This document shows, one piece after another, positions 20,461 through 29,773 of a DNA stretch of 64,000 nt (positions are counted from its first letter, which is position 1; each line of letters starts with the position of its first letter). The DNA is from an uncultured Aquimarina sp. Its GTDB lineage: Bacteria; Bacteroidota; Bacteroidia; Flavobacteriales; Flavobacteriaceae. The notes below the pieces were generated by a model that was not told the origin of the DNA, ran no database searches, and worked only from the letters and a program-made list of their open reading frames with translations. Made by a program: the position numbers and the translations under genes. The stretch spans positions 41,441-105,440 of the forward strand of contig CANLCT010000007.1 in assembly GCA_947489195.1 (NCBI GenBank), in the 5' to 3' direction.

Positions 20461-20487
20461 TTGGTAGCGTTAGTATTATTACTTTTG
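20461..20487 (+). promoter_or_regulatory. Candidate promoter of metal-uptake operon
   Basis: TTG at 20461-20463, 16 bases, then TACTTTTG at 20480-20487, near the Bacteroidetes pattern. The box ends 23 bases before a TTG codon at 20511, which supports that start. Confidence 0.6.
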
Positions 20488-20510
20488 CACTAATTTTTTA
20501 AAAAAAATAG

Positions 20511-20894
20511 TTGAAACTTTATTATATCATATTATTCTTTATTTGTTTAACAGTTAAGCCAGCTTATAAGTTGGGTTATGTTGCCTATTTTGAATTAAAT
20601 ATTGATTATATAGTTGAAAAATACTGTGTAAATAAAGATAAACCAGTAATGAAGTGTAATGGTAAATGTCATTTATCAAAAAAACTATCCTTTATTCAAA
20701 CTGATGAATCAATTACTAATGAAAAGCGTATTGCAAATAGTATAATTGAAGCTTTTTTGCCAGTTTACTTTGAAAAGGCACAAGTTTTAAATTTTGGAAC
20801 ACAATTTTTAGTATTCAAAAAACACCAATGGAACTTTAAAACGAAAGACTATTTAGTATCGCTTTCTATCACCTCACCACCACCACAAGTTTAA
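20511..20894 (+). CDS. Small exported Cys-motif protein at head of TonB receptor operon
   Basis: The 127-residue protein starts at TTG 20511 (no earlier in-frame start; promoter just upstream). The N-terminus is a hydrophobic segment (YYIILFFICLTV), then IDYIVEKYC and a conserved-looking C-x9-C-x3-C-H motif (Cys-Asn-Gly-Lys-Cys-His) at about 42-57. The rest is unremarkable and ends SPPPQV. Similar short proteins precede metal-uptake TonB receptors in other Flavobacteria, to my recollection; the function is not known. The TonB receptor begins 83 bases later. A metal-binding role is inference from Cys/His content and neighbours. Confidence 0.65.
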   Translation: MKLYYIILFFICLTVKPAYKLGYVAYFELNIDYIVEKYCVNKDKPVMKCNGKCHLSKKLSFIQTDESITNEKRIANSIIEAFLPVYFEKAQVLNFGTQFLVFKKHQWNFKTKDYLVSLSITSPPPQV

Positions 20895-20977
20895 TATATT
20901 TTATCAAATTTTTATAAGGCCTTTTTTATCAAAGAAAATAGGCCATATCGCTTTGTATTATATATTAAAAAATAAAG

Positions 20978-23191
20978 ATGAAATATATCTTTTTAAGTCT
21001 TGCAACTTTGGTTGGAAGCATAAGTGCTTATGCACAAACAACAAATCAAAAAGAAACAACAAACACAAAAAAAGATTCATTAAAGGGAACTATTTTGCAT
21101 GAGGTAGTTGTTTCGGCAAGTAGAGAAAAACAAAAACGATCGGAAGTACCAGCAGCAATCTCTGTAATTTCTCAAAAAGAATTAAATGAGGTTAAAGCCT
21201 TTGGTGTAGATCAAATTGTAAATGATGTTCCGGGTGTATTTATTTCGTCATCTAAAGCATCAGGAAACGAGCAACACTTTACGGCTACGCGTTCACCTAT
21301 TTCGACAAGGGCATTGTTTTTATATTTAGAAGATGGTTTGCCTTTACGACCAACAGCAGTTTTTAATCATAATGCTTTGTTGGAGCTTAACTCTATCGCT
21401 TACAAAAGAGTAGAAGTATTAAAAGGACCAGCATCCAGTATTTATGGGAGTGAAGCAGTGGGAGGAAGTTTTAATTTCCTAACAAAAGACCCCTCCAAAG
21501 AGTTAACAGGAAGCGTTCAATTTCAATTGAATGATTTAGGCTTGGCTAATGGAGGCTTTGAGGTTTCTAAATACCTTTCTAAAAAGTTAGGGTTTTATGT
21601 GGGAACTCAATATACCGAACGCAACAATGGACCATTAGGGAATAGTGATTATGAAAAATTTGCGTCAACATTTAAATTTGTTTACGATTTTTCTAAAAAA
21701 ATAAAATGGACAAATGTCTACGACCTTATCGATTTCAGAACGGATACTTCGGGTTCATTAAGTCAAGAAGATTATGATAATGAAAATTTTGAAAGTGATC
21801 AGACTTTTACAGAACGAGATGCGTTCGCTATTCGTTTTCGATCAACTTTAGAGTCAAATTGGAATTCTAAAAACAAAACAACAGCTAGTTTTGTGTATCG
21901 AGATAATCGTTTAGCCCAAATACCTTCTTTTAGGGTGAGGCAAAACAGAGATAGAGGACAATTAACCGGTACTGGTTCGGGAAGAATTAATAACAATACA
22001 TTTAATAGCTATGTAGGCTTAGTACAGCATAAAATAAAGTTTGATCAATTAAAATCTAGTTTAATAATTGGTAGTGCTGTGGATTTTTCACCTCAAACTT
22101 ACATAGAAGAAAATACAAGTATTGTTGTGGATCCCGAAACAGGAATTAATAGAAGTTTTACTATTAATGATAATGACTTCGTGTTGGATTATCAGGCAGA
22201 TATATTGAATTATGCGGGATATGTACAATTTGAAGTAAACCCTATTAAGTCTTTAAAAATAACAAGTGATATACGATTTGATAGATTTAAATATGATTTT
22301 AGTAATAGAATAGCAGAAAATTCAGCAGATAGAATAAATGATAGGCAAGATCAGTTTAAAAACTTTTCGCCTAAATTTGGTGTAAACTATAACCCTTTAA
22401 AGAATTTAGGGATTTATGGAAGTTATTCTAACGGATTTACGCCACCTCAAACATCAACCCTATACAGAAGTCTTGGAGATGAAAATAGAAATTTAAAACC
22501 GACTACTTTTGATAACTTTGAAATAGGAATATATACCTCTCCTGTAAGTGGTCTAAGATTAGATTTGGCTGCTTATAGTTTAGAAGGAATAGATACTGAT
22601 GTTTCATTTAGAGACGAAGTTACCGGAATAATTGTAAATACAAATGCAGGAGGTACTATTTCTAGAGGAATTGAATATGGAATTTCGTTTAAAATTCATG
22701 ATTTTACATTGAGTCATAATGGGAGTTACACCGAACATAAATACAAAAACTTTATTTTAGAAGAAACCATTACTAACCCAGATCGAAGTAGAACGAGATC
22801 AAACAGAGATGTTTCAAATAGTATTAGAGAAATAGCTCCTAACTGGTTAGGAAACTCTAAAATAAGATATACACCGCATCAAATAAAAGGATTGTCTTTA
22901 AGTGTAATTCATGAATTGGTAGGGGATTATAATACCAGTTTAGAAGGACAGGTGATAAACTTTAATAGCGAAGGAGATATTGTTAGAAGCACAGAAAGAT
23001 ATAGCGGACATAATATCATTAATGGCTTGATTTCTTATAAATTTAAGAATGTTGAAATTTGGGGTCAGGCGTTGAATGTTTTTGATGAGTTATATGCAGT
23101 AAGGGCTTCTTTTAACACCTTTAGAGGAGAAAATACTTTTTCGTTAGGAAACCCAAGAGCGTTTCATGTAGGTGTTAAATATAATTTTTAA
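20978..23191 (+). CDS. TonB-dependent outer membrane receptor (metal/siderophore type)
   Basis: The 737-residue protein has a signal peptide (to about residue 20), a TonB box region (LHEVVVSASRE), a plug domain (QKRSEVPAAISVISQKELNE, then RVEVLKGPASSIYGSEAVGG) and a 22-strand barrel ending in the C-terminal aromatic FHVGVKYNF. It lacks the SusC carboxypeptidase-like N-terminal domain, so it belongs with iron-siderophore or cobalamin type receptors. The substrate cannot be read from sequence. It is in a row with the Cys-motif protein and a PepSY protein. Confidence 0.9.
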   Translation: MKYIFLSLATLVGSISAYAQTTNQKETTNTKKDSLKGTILHEVVVSASREKQKRSEVPAAISVISQKELNEVKAFGVDQIVNDVPGVFISSSKASGNEQHFTATRSPISTRALFLYLEDGLPLRPTAVFNHNALLELNSIAYKRVEVLKGPASSIYGSEAVGGSFNFLTKDPSKELTGSVQFQLNDLGLANGGFEVSKYLSKKLGFYVGTQYTERNNGPLGNSDYEKFASTFKFVYDFSKKIKWTNVYDLIDFRTDTSGSLSQEDYDNENFESDQTFTERDAFAIRFRSTLESNWNSKNKTTASFVYRDNRLAQIPSFRVRQNRDRGQLTGTGSGRINNNTFNSYVGLVQHKIKFDQLKSSLIIGSAVDFSPQTYIEENTSIVVDPETGINRSFTINDNDFVLDYQADILNYAGYVQFEVNPIKSLKITSDIRFDRFKYDFSNRIAENSADRINDRQDQFKNFSPKFGVNYNPLKNLGIYGSYSNGFTPPQTSTLYRSLGDENRNLKPTTFDNFEIGIYTSPVSGLRLDLAAYSLEGIDTDVSFRDEVTGIIVNTNAGGTISRGIEYGISFKIHDFTLSHNGSYTEHKYKNFILEETITNPDRSRTRSNRDVSNSIREIAPNWLGNSKIRYTPHQIKGLSLSVIHELVGDYNTSLEGQVINFNSEGDIVRSTERYSGHNIINGLISYKFKNVEIWGQALNVFDELYAVRASFNTFRGENTFSLGNPRAFHVGVKYNF

Positions 23192-23202
23192 AAACAAATA
23201 AT

Positions 23203-23233
23203 AAGAGTTTAACAATCATTGTTAAGCTCTTTT
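23203..23233 (+). terminator. Hairpin between TonB receptor and PepSY genes
   Basis: AAGAGTTTAACAAT and ATTGTTAAGCTCTT form a stem with a single-base loop and T-rich end. It may act as a partial terminator setting a lower PepSY level. Confidence 0.6.
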
Positions 23234-23251
23234 AATTTTAAAAAAAAGATC

Positions 23252-24475
23252 ATGAAATATACCAATAGTAATCAATGGCTCTGGAAATGGCATGTAATTG
23301 GAGGTTTGGTTTCTTTACCTTTTGTGTTGGTATTAGCTGTAACAGGAGGGATTTATTTATTTAAGGATAATGTAGAAAAACCAGTACTTGATACTTTAAA
23401 AAAAGTAACTATACAGCAAAACCCAATTAGTTATAATGAACAACTGCAACTAGCCACTAAAGCTTTTGGTAAAAAACCAAATTCAATAATAATTCCAACA
23501 GAAAAAGGACAGGCGACAGAGTTTACAGTCGGTAAATTTAGCCATAAAAAAAGTGTGTTTATAAATCCTTTTTCGGGAGAGGTTACTGGAAAATTTTCTC
23601 CAAAAGATACTTGGATGTATACCGTTAGAAAGTTGCATGGAGAATTGCTAGGAGGTAGTGTTGGTACAAAAATTATCGAATTGATAGCAAGTTGGATGAT
23701 TGTACTTATGGCAACAGGAATTTATATTTTTTGGCCTGCAAAAGAATTAGGATGGAAAGGTTTTTTTAAAATCCGAACAAATTCTGGAAAACGTATTTTA
23801 TACAGAGATATCCATGCTCTTGGTGGTTTTTGGTTATCAGCATTACTATTGCTTACCCTTGCTGGGGGCTTGCCTTGGACCGATGTATTTGGGGGTAATT
23901 TTAAAAAATTACAAAAAGTTACAAATACAGGTTTTCCAAAAGAATGGTTTGGAATGGGGGTGAAATCAGAAATTTTAAGTGAACCAATTACACTTGATAA
24001 AATGATTGAAATAGTAAAAGAACAAAAGTTAGAAGGAGTGAAAACTTTGGATTTACCAAAGCACAAAACTGGAGTATTTAGTGTTTCAAATGCAACATTT
24101 CCATTAAAAAATCAGGAAAAAATTCATTTTGATCAATATTCAGGAAAAAAGTTGATGACTTTACATTGGAGTGATGTTGGTATTTTATTGCGCGGACGTA
24201 TGTGGGTTATGGCGTTTCATCAAGGGCAATTAGGACGTTGGAATTTTATTTTGATGCTTTTAGTTGCAATTGGACTAGTAATTATTAGTATAGCTGGCTT
24301 ACTTTCTTTTAAGATGAGGAGTTGGGGGATTCCTACAGTTCCAGAAACCTTTAAAATGAGTTATGGATTAATTTTTTTAATGATCTTACTAGGTGTTATA
24401 TTACCTTTATTTGGAATTAGTTTGTTGTTTTTAACTTTGTTAAAGCTGATTAATAAAAAGTTAATAAAATCATAA
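23252..24475 (+). CDS. PepSY-associated transmembrane protein
   Basis: The product (about 407 residues from ATG 23252) has three to four membrane helices typical of PepSY_TM/PiuB-like proteins: WKWHVIGGLVSLPFVLVLAV near the N-terminus, MVLMATGIYIFWPAKE, ALLLLTLAGGLPWTDVFGG and two at the C-terminus, with periplasmic PepSY segments between. These proteins are linked with ferric reduction or iron release from siderophores, though evidence is mostly genomic. The TTG at 23219 opens the same frame but lies inside the hairpin, so I prefer the ATG. Confidence 0.85.
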   Translation: MKYTNSNQWLWKWHVIGGLVSLPFVLVLAVTGGIYLFKDNVEKPVLDTLKKVTIQQNPISYNEQLQLATKAFGKKPNSIIIPTEKGQATEFTVGKFSHKKSVFINPFSGEVTGKFSPKDTWMYTVRKLHGELLGGSVGTKIIELIASWMIVLMATGIYIFWPAKELGWKGFFKIRTNSGKRILYRDIHALGGFWLSALLLLTLAGGLPWTDVFGGNFKKLQKVTNTGFPKEWFGMGVKSEILSEPITLDKMIEIVKEQKLEGVKTLDLPKHKTGVFSVSNATFPLKNQEKIHFDQYSGKKLMTLHWSDVGILLRGRMWVMAFHQGQLGRWNFILMLLVAIGLVIISIAGLLSFKMRSWGIPTVPETFKMSYGLIFLMILLGVILPLFGISLLFLTLLKLINKKLIKS

Positions 24476-24522
24476 AAAATTATTTTTCATCGTTAAAAAG
24501 CATTTTTTATCGATTAAATGTT

Positions 24523-24530
24523 TACTTTTG
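24523..24530 (+). promoter_or_regulatory. Candidate -7 promoter box
   Basis: TACTTTTG, identical to the box before the small Cys protein, 23 bases ahead of the ATG at 24554. No -33 TTG at the right distance. Confidence 0.45.
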
Positions 24531-24553
24531 AATAAATCAAAATAATTTAACTA

Positions 24554-25054
24554 ATGGGCAGGATAGCAATTTTTTCTTTAATTCTAGCTTTTTCAATTTT
24601 TACTTCGTGTGAATCAGATAATGGAGATAATGAGAAAGCTGATGTTATGAATAATGAAAGTGGTAATCTTAGTGCGACAAGTAATTTAGATTCAGAAACG
24701 GCAAAAAAACTAGTAGGGACTTGGCGATTAAAAAAGCTTATTACTAAAGATGGTAATGATTTTACCTCAAGTTGTACTATTAAAGATAGTATAGTGGTAA
24801 GTAATGATTTACAATTTGTAGAGACTAGACACCAACTAACACAAAGTAACGAGTGTGTTTTAAATGGTAATTTTAATTTTCAGTTTTTTATAGAACTGCA
24901 AAGAGGTAGAGAAATTTTATTTTTTAGAGAAGAAGGAAAAGGTGAAGAGCAGGACATTGACGGTACTTATAGATTTGATGGTTCGGACTTAGAATTAGTT
25001 TTTATTGTAAATATTGTAGATAAAACAACGATTACTTATGAAAAAGTAAACTAG
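24554..25054 (+). CDS. Lipocalin-like lipoprotein
   Basis: The 166-residue protein has a lipobox (FSIFTSC, Cys about 19), an Asn/Asp/Ser-rich spacer of about 35 residues and a lipocalin-like domain (KKLVGTWRLKKLITKDGNDF, TSSCTIKDSIVV, DLQFVETRHQL, SNECVLNGNFNF). It is a paralogue of 19934-20374. The spacer suggests the domain stands off the membrane. Function unknown. Confidence 0.75.
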   Translation: MGRIAIFSLILAFSIFTSCESDNGDNEKADVMNNESGNLSATSNLDSETAKKLVGTWRLKKLITKDGNDFTSSCTIKDSIVVSNDLQFVETRHQLTQSNECVLNGNFNFQFFIELQRGREILFFREEGKGEEQDIDGTYRFDGSDLELVFIVNIVDKTTITYEKVN

Positions 25055-25120
25055 CAATATATGGTATTTTGGTTGTAAGCAATAACATGTTTATTTCTTG
25101 ATATTAAAAAAAATAAAGAG

Positions 25121-25152
25121 AGAGTGTCTATTTTTTTAGACACTCTTTTTTG
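25121..25152 (+). terminator. Terminator after second lipocalin-like gene
   Basis: Stem AGAGTGTCTA / TAGACACTCT with T loop, then a T run. Confidence 0.9.
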
Positions 25153-25189
25153 TTATTAGATAAAAATTAAGATTTATCAATATAATCTA

Positions 25190-25672
25190 CTATTGAAAAA
25201 TACTAAGAATTTTTTCTAAAAAATTTTGGTCAATTTCGTCAAAAGCTGAAAACTCTTCACTGTCTATATCTAATACCGCTATTAATTGTTGTTGTTTGTT
25301 AAATACAGGAACTACAATTTCTGATCTCGAATTGGGATCACAAGTAATATGTTCTTCACCTTCAGCTAAAGTGGTTACATCTTTAACAATTTTAGTTTTT
25401 TCGGATGAGGCTACACTTCCACAAACCCCTTTTCCATAATCAATATGCATACAAGCCACGGTACCTTGATAAGGGCCAACGCTTAATTTTTTGTTTTGAT
25501 TTGAAATGTAAAATCCAACCCAGTATATATATGGTAAGTTTTGTTTTAAAACAGCATTAATTGTTGCCATTTTTAAAATAACATCAGTTTCATTAGCCAA
25601 CAAAGCAGTAAGTTGTTTTTGTGCTAATTTGTAATTAGTTGTTTTTTGATCAATGTATAGCGTAGTGTTCAT
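25190..25672 (-). CDS. msrC: Free methionine-(R)-sulfoxide reductase (GAF domain)
   Basis: The 160-residue single GAF domain carries the three Cys of the fRMsr family: Cys74 (TVACMHIDYG), Cys84 (GKGVCGSVA) and Cys111 (HITCDPNSRSEIVVPV). It reduces free Met-(R)-sulfoxide in the cytoplasm and is part of oxidative damage repair. The spacing between the second and third Cys is three residues longer than in E. coli YebR. Single gene. Confidence 0.92.
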   Translation of the reverse strand: MNTTLYIDQKTTNYKLAQKQLTALLANETDVILKMATINAVLKQNLPYIYWVGFYISNQNKKLSVGPYQGTVACMHIDYGKGVCGSVASSEKTKIVKDVTTLAEGEEHITCDPNSRSEIVVPVFNKQQQLIAVLDIDSEEFSAFDEIDQNFLEKILSIFQ

Positions 25673-25726
25673 TACTGTTTTAATATATGATTATAAAATT
25701 ACGAGTTTTTATGTCTTATAAAAAAA

Positions 25727-25755
25727 GTAAAGATCACTTTTTAAGTGATCTTTAC
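25727..25755 (-). terminator. Terminator after GH86 gene
   Basis: Perfect 13-bp stem GTAAAGATCACTT / AAGTGATCTTTAC with a TTT loop; minus strand then reads a T run. Confidence 0.9.
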
Positions 25756-25779
25756 AAGGGGTAGAAATTTGATTATTTT

Positions 25780-28503
25780 TTATTCAATAATCAGCTTTTT
25801 TGTTTCTTGTCCTTCGATTTCAATAAAATAAATACCAGAAGTCAAGCCAGAGGTTTCTATATATGAGATGTCCTCTTCGGTTATTATACTATTTACTAAT
25901 GTTCCAGATACATCATAAATAGCAATAGTTATTCCTTTTGTAGTGTTGGCAACGGTTACTTTTTGCTCATTACTTACAGGATTTGGATATAGGAGTAATT
26001 CGGCATTAGTTATTTCTGGTGATAAAGCTAAAACCCTGCTACTTGAATTTGATGAAACAATTCTCCAGTTAAAGGTTTCCCAACTTTGATCGGCAGTTCC
26101 TTTAGGGAGTATAGCAGTGTTATTTTGATTATGTGGTGCCTGAAGCCATTTTCCTGTATGTAAACTTTTAAGAGCAACTTTGTTAGCTCCTTTTGATTTC
26201 CATTCGAAACGTTCCCAACCTTTTAGTTCTAATCCGGCAGCTCTAACAGGTGAATTTTGATTAAATCCGTTAACTTGTATGTAACGTTGTGCATTTAAAT
26301 TAAACAATGCAATCCCTCCTAAAGGATGATTAACTACCCTAAACTTTTGACGATTACCTAATGCTAGAGATTGGTTTGCATAAATTTGATTATTTATTTC
26401 TGCAACAGAAGAAAAATATTTTGCATCTCCTCCAGATTTTTGTAAAGTAATTACTTGCCCTAGGGGGATTCCGGTATTTGTTGCTATAGGTGTTGGAGAA
26501 GGTGCTCCAACATTGCCACGTATATTGGCTGTCATACGAAATACTTGTAATGCCATTGAGGTAATAAAACCACCAGCATCTGGAAAACGTACAGCAATAT
26601 TATTGCCACTTGCTCTCAATATGCTTAGTGGTACATCAACTTCAATTATAGAATGGAAGCGTTCTCTAAACCCTTGTCCAACTCCAGATCCACGCCATTG
26701 TTTTGCGCTGTTAATTTCTGTACCATTTACAAATACACGTGGTAATTTTTGTAAATTATGAGCACGACCTACACCAATACGTAGGGTAGCTTCGCCAAAT
26801 TGAGGTTTGTTTCCAATATTTATATTGAAGTTTTGATTCTGGTTGGCTTCAATATATTCTAAGTAAGAAGCTGCATTACGTGTAGCGTAGTGTTTAGTCT
26901 CATTTGATGTTTGATTGACATTAATATTGTTTTTAAAATGATATCTCAATACCATAGTAGCTTCAGAGCCTATGGTCATAGTACTTATTTTGTTAGTGCC
27001 TACAAAACGAGGACTGTAAAAAGGATTACCATTAGCATCTGCAAATAAATGTTTTTCATGAACATATTCCACAGGGTTATTACCAGTACCTCTGATGTTT
27101 AAATTGAACCTTTGTGAAGATCTATATAAGTTATTTACAATAATATACAAATCTTTTCCTTGAACATAAGAGTCAACTTGTAAGTTTACATCCGCAGGTT
27201 TAGAGTCAACTCGAGTACCTCTAACATCAGACCAAAGTTGGTAAAAACGAATTAGTTCTGTATAGCTGTATTTTTGGTTTGGTGCATTACGATCTGGCCC
27301 AAAAGGATTATTTCTATTTACCCAGTATGTTCCATTAGGTTCGTTATTGTTTTTTAATAAACGCCAAGAGTAAGGGAAACCAACACCAGGACTAACAGGA
27401 GAACCTTCGGCTAATCCATATGCCCATTCGGCTTTAATAGGGACAAAAGGAATGGCTTTTACAATTTGATCTGGACGCTCCATAAATTGCATCATCATAG
27501 TACTCATAGATCTAAGTGATAGCCAATCTCTGCTCGCAGTATATCGCTCCCTGTAGTTGTTGTTTAATTGTGATCCATATTCAGATATTAAGAAAGGTTT
27601 TTTCTTTCCTGTTATAAAGCCGTAGTTTTCTAATTGATCTAGTGTAGCTTCAATATTACCTCCTTTTCGGTATGCCCAATCGCGGTTTCCAGCTCCATAA
27701 ATTGGTTGATCGTAAATATGTAATGAGTAAAAATCCATTGCGCCTCCAGCAATATCAATGAATCGTTTCCAGCGATCATTCCATTGTCCAAAATTTCTTT
27801 TGTCTAATAAAGGGAAAGCAGTGGTCCAGCCACCTACTTTTGGTCTCCCGTTTGCAGGTACATTATTTTTATAGGTATTTGCTGCATTTTTATGAAAATT
27901 AAAAATACGATCTAAAGGTTCTGGACTTTGGCCAGCCGGAATAAAATCGACTAATGGAAATACCGGTTCATTTAAAATTTCAATGTACGATGGTCTTGGT
28001 CTCCCCGAAGTACCGCCGTTACCATGCTTTTTTACCCAGGCAGCAGCTCTACGTCCCCACGCATACCCATCGGCATTAAATGTAACGTAAGCTTTTTCTT
28101 GAGCGGCAACAACTAAATCTTGATCTTGTTCATAAGTAAAACGATCACTTAGTGCAGGGTAACTAAAACCTTCAGAAACACCTAAATTTTGACTACTAAT
28201 TTGAGCAGCATTAAATCCGGTAATAGCTCTTGTAAAAGCGCCAGTCTCTCTAGATAACCATGCATCATAAGTTCTTGTTAGTTCGTACAAACGACCAGGG
28301 TTGGTGCCTCCTCCATTTTGATCATTCCAATCCGCTTCAAAGTTAGCTGAGTGTACGGTTATATATTTTTTACGATCAAATGTGGATTTACCTCCAACTT
28401 GATGTTTGGTGTGTGCATTAACTTCTATATTTATTTGAGATAGGACATTTTGGCTTAAAAATAGGGGTAACAAGCCTAATAAGATTTTAATGGTTTGTTT
28501 CAT
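25780..28503 (-). CDS. GH86 beta-agarase/porphyranase with T9SS signal
   Basis: The 907-residue enzyme starts with a signal peptide, then a GH86-type barrel (VHSANFEADWNDQNGGGTNPG; general acid/base Glu179 in YIEILNEP; likely nucleophile Glu308 in PFLISEYG). Two beta-sandwich modules follow (about 420-660). A beta-trefoil/fascin-like region (about 690-815, with RYIQVNGF and GKWLQAPH) probably binds glycan. The C-terminus is a type-A Por sorting domain (LLLYPNPVSNEQKV to KKLIIE), so it is secreted by T9SS. GH86 members cleave agarose or porphyran; which one cannot be told by eye. It stands alone, apart from the mannan locus, pointing to red algal galactan use. Confidence 0.85.
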   Translation of the reverse strand: MKQTIKILLGLLPLFLSQNVLSQINIEVNAHTKHQVGGKSTFDRKKYITVHSANFEADWNDQNGGGTNPGRLYELTRTYDAWLSRETGAFTRAITGFNAAQISSQNLGVSEGFSYPALSDRFTYEQDQDLVVAAQEKAYVTFNADGYAWGRRAAAWVKKHGNGGTSGRPRPSYIEILNEPVFPLVDFIPAGQSPEPLDRIFNFHKNAANTYKNNVPANGRPKVGGWTTAFPLLDKRNFGQWNDRWKRFIDIAGGAMDFYSLHIYDQPIYGAGNRDWAYRKGGNIEATLDQLENYGFITGKKKPFLISEYGSQLNNNYRERYTASRDWLSLRSMSTMMMQFMERPDQIVKAIPFVPIKAEWAYGLAEGSPVSPGVGFPYSWRLLKNNNEPNGTYWVNRNNPFGPDRNAPNQKYSYTELIRFYQLWSDVRGTRVDSKPADVNLQVDSYVQGKDLYIIVNNLYRSSQRFNLNIRGTGNNPVEYVHEKHLFADANGNPFYSPRFVGTNKISTMTIGSEATMVLRYHFKNNINVNQTSNETKHYATRNAASYLEYIEANQNQNFNINIGNKPQFGEATLRIGVGRAHNLQKLPRVFVNGTEINSAKQWRGSGVGQGFRERFHSIIEVDVPLSILRASGNNIAVRFPDAGGFITSMALQVFRMTANIRGNVGAPSPTPIATNTGIPLGQVITLQKSGGDAKYFSSVAEINNQIYANQSLALGNRQKFRVVNHPLGGIALFNLNAQRYIQVNGFNQNSPVRAAGLELKGWERFEWKSKGANKVALKSLHTGKWLQAPHNQNNTAILPKGTADQSWETFNWRIVSSNSSSRVLALSPEITNAELLLYPNPVSNEQKVTVANTTKGITIAIYDVSGTLVNSIITEEDISYIETSGLTSGIYFIEIEGQETKKLIIE

Positions 28504-28890
28504 TATTGTAAATTGTTTAATATATAGGTAGTCTATTTTTTGTAAGATTTTATTTACATATTTTTTAGATGTATATGAAATATGTCGATATACTTATTAT
28601 AGTGTTTTGTGTTTAATTTATTTTTAATATGTTGTAAATGTATGTTTTATGTTTGTTTTTGATGAAAAAAAGAGAATTATATATTTTTAAAAATAAATCA
28701 GTTTGAATGTGTTTTAAATATTAAAACCAATACTAATATGTAATTTCGTCGATTTTTAATGTCTTTTATCTAAAAAAACATTTTCGTAAAGAAGGAGTTG
28801 AGAAGTCAAATTAAGGTATTTAGAATGCATTTTTAACTCATTTTATGAGTAGTGTTTATTTCTAGATCCCTAACTAAAAAATAAGAAGGC
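28504..28890. other. Intergenic region upstream of GH86 gene, no gene seen
   Basis: AT-rich gap (about 387 bp) between the GH86 start and the queE terminator. No TAnnTTTG box was found on the minus strand close to the GH86 start. Confidence 0.5.
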
Positions 28891-28933
28891 AAAAAAAACC
28901 ACCATTAATTTCTGGAAATTAATGGTGGTTTTT
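28891..28933 (-). terminator. Terminator after queE
   Basis: Long perfect stem AACCACCATTAATTT / AAATTAATGGTGGTT with a 4-base loop and T run on the minus strand, about 57 bases past the queE stop. Confidence 0.85.
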
Positions 28934-28989
28934 AGTCAAGGTAATTTTATAGTAAAACATTATTCAATGTAATGCTTTACTAAATATAT

Positions 28990-29622
28990 TTAAGGAATAT
29001 TTAAGTACTTATGTGTTTGTAGTGATATTTTCCATTTTGGATGCTGCATAACATAGTCAACAATTAAAGGAATTACTTTATCACGCTTACTCCATTCGGG
29101 CTGTAGGTATAAAATACAATTTTCAGATACCTTTTCGGCTTGTTTTTCGGCAAACTCAAAGTCAGAGGTGTTGTAAACAATTACTTTAAGTTCATTAGCT
29201 TTTTTATATACACTTTGGGTGGGTGGCTTTAATTTTTTTGGTGATAAACAAATCCAGTCCCATTCGCCCGAAAGTTCATAGGCACCAGAGGTTTCAATGT
29301 GGATTTGAGCATTTCTGTTACGAAGTCCTTTTGTCAATTCACTCATGTCCCACGTCAAAGGTTCCCCACCAGTAACTACAATAACATTACTATTTTTAAT
29401 GGCATTTTCAACAATAGTTTCGGTAGTAGTAGGTGGGTGCAAGTCAGCATTCCAACTTTCTTTAACATCGCACCAGTGGCAACCCACATCGCAACCACCT
29501 ATTCTAATAAAATAAGCCGCAGTTCCTTTGTGATATCCTTCGCCTTGTATGGTGTAAAATTCTTCCATTAAGGGAAGCATTTTACCTTTGGCTACTAAAT
29601 TGTTGATTTCCGTTTTTGTCAT
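28990..29622 (-). CDS. queE: 7-carboxy-7-deazaguanine synthase
   Basis: The 210-residue radical SAM enzyme makes 7-carboxy-7-deazaguanine for queuosine. The [4Fe-4S] motif is Cys44-x3-Cys48-x2-Cys51 (GGCDVGCHWCD), with the substrate/SAM motifs EEFYTIQGEGYHKGT before it and VVTGGEPLTW after. TATCTTTG (29637 to 29630, minus strand) lies 8 bases before the ATG, suggesting a nearly leaderless message. queA, a later step of the same pathway, is at 39273. Confidence 0.95.
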   Translation of the reverse strand: MTKTEINNLVAKGKMLPLMEEFYTIQGEGYHKGTAAYFIRIGGCDVGCHWCDVKESWNADLHPPTTTETIVENAIKNSNVIVVTGGEPLTWDMSELTKGLRNRNAQIHIETSGAYELSGEWDWICLSPKKLKPPTQSVYKKANELKVIVYNTSDFEFAEKQAEKVSENCILYLQPEWSKRDKVIPLIVDYVMQHPKWKISLQTHKYLNIP

Positions 29623-29773
29623 AAGAATGCAAAGATAGTAGTTTACATTTTTATAATGAATGAAATAGTTTGGAGCAAGGCATATTTAAGTGATCAAGTA
29701 AATGTGAGTTAAAATAGTTTTTTTCGATACTAATAAGGAAATCTTTATTTTTATAACATTAAATAAAACAACA

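Noticed and set aside
23219..23251. TTG start extending the PepSY protein by 11 residues
   Set aside because: The extension lies within a hairpin and adds a non-signal sequence; ATG at 23252 fits the family N-terminus.
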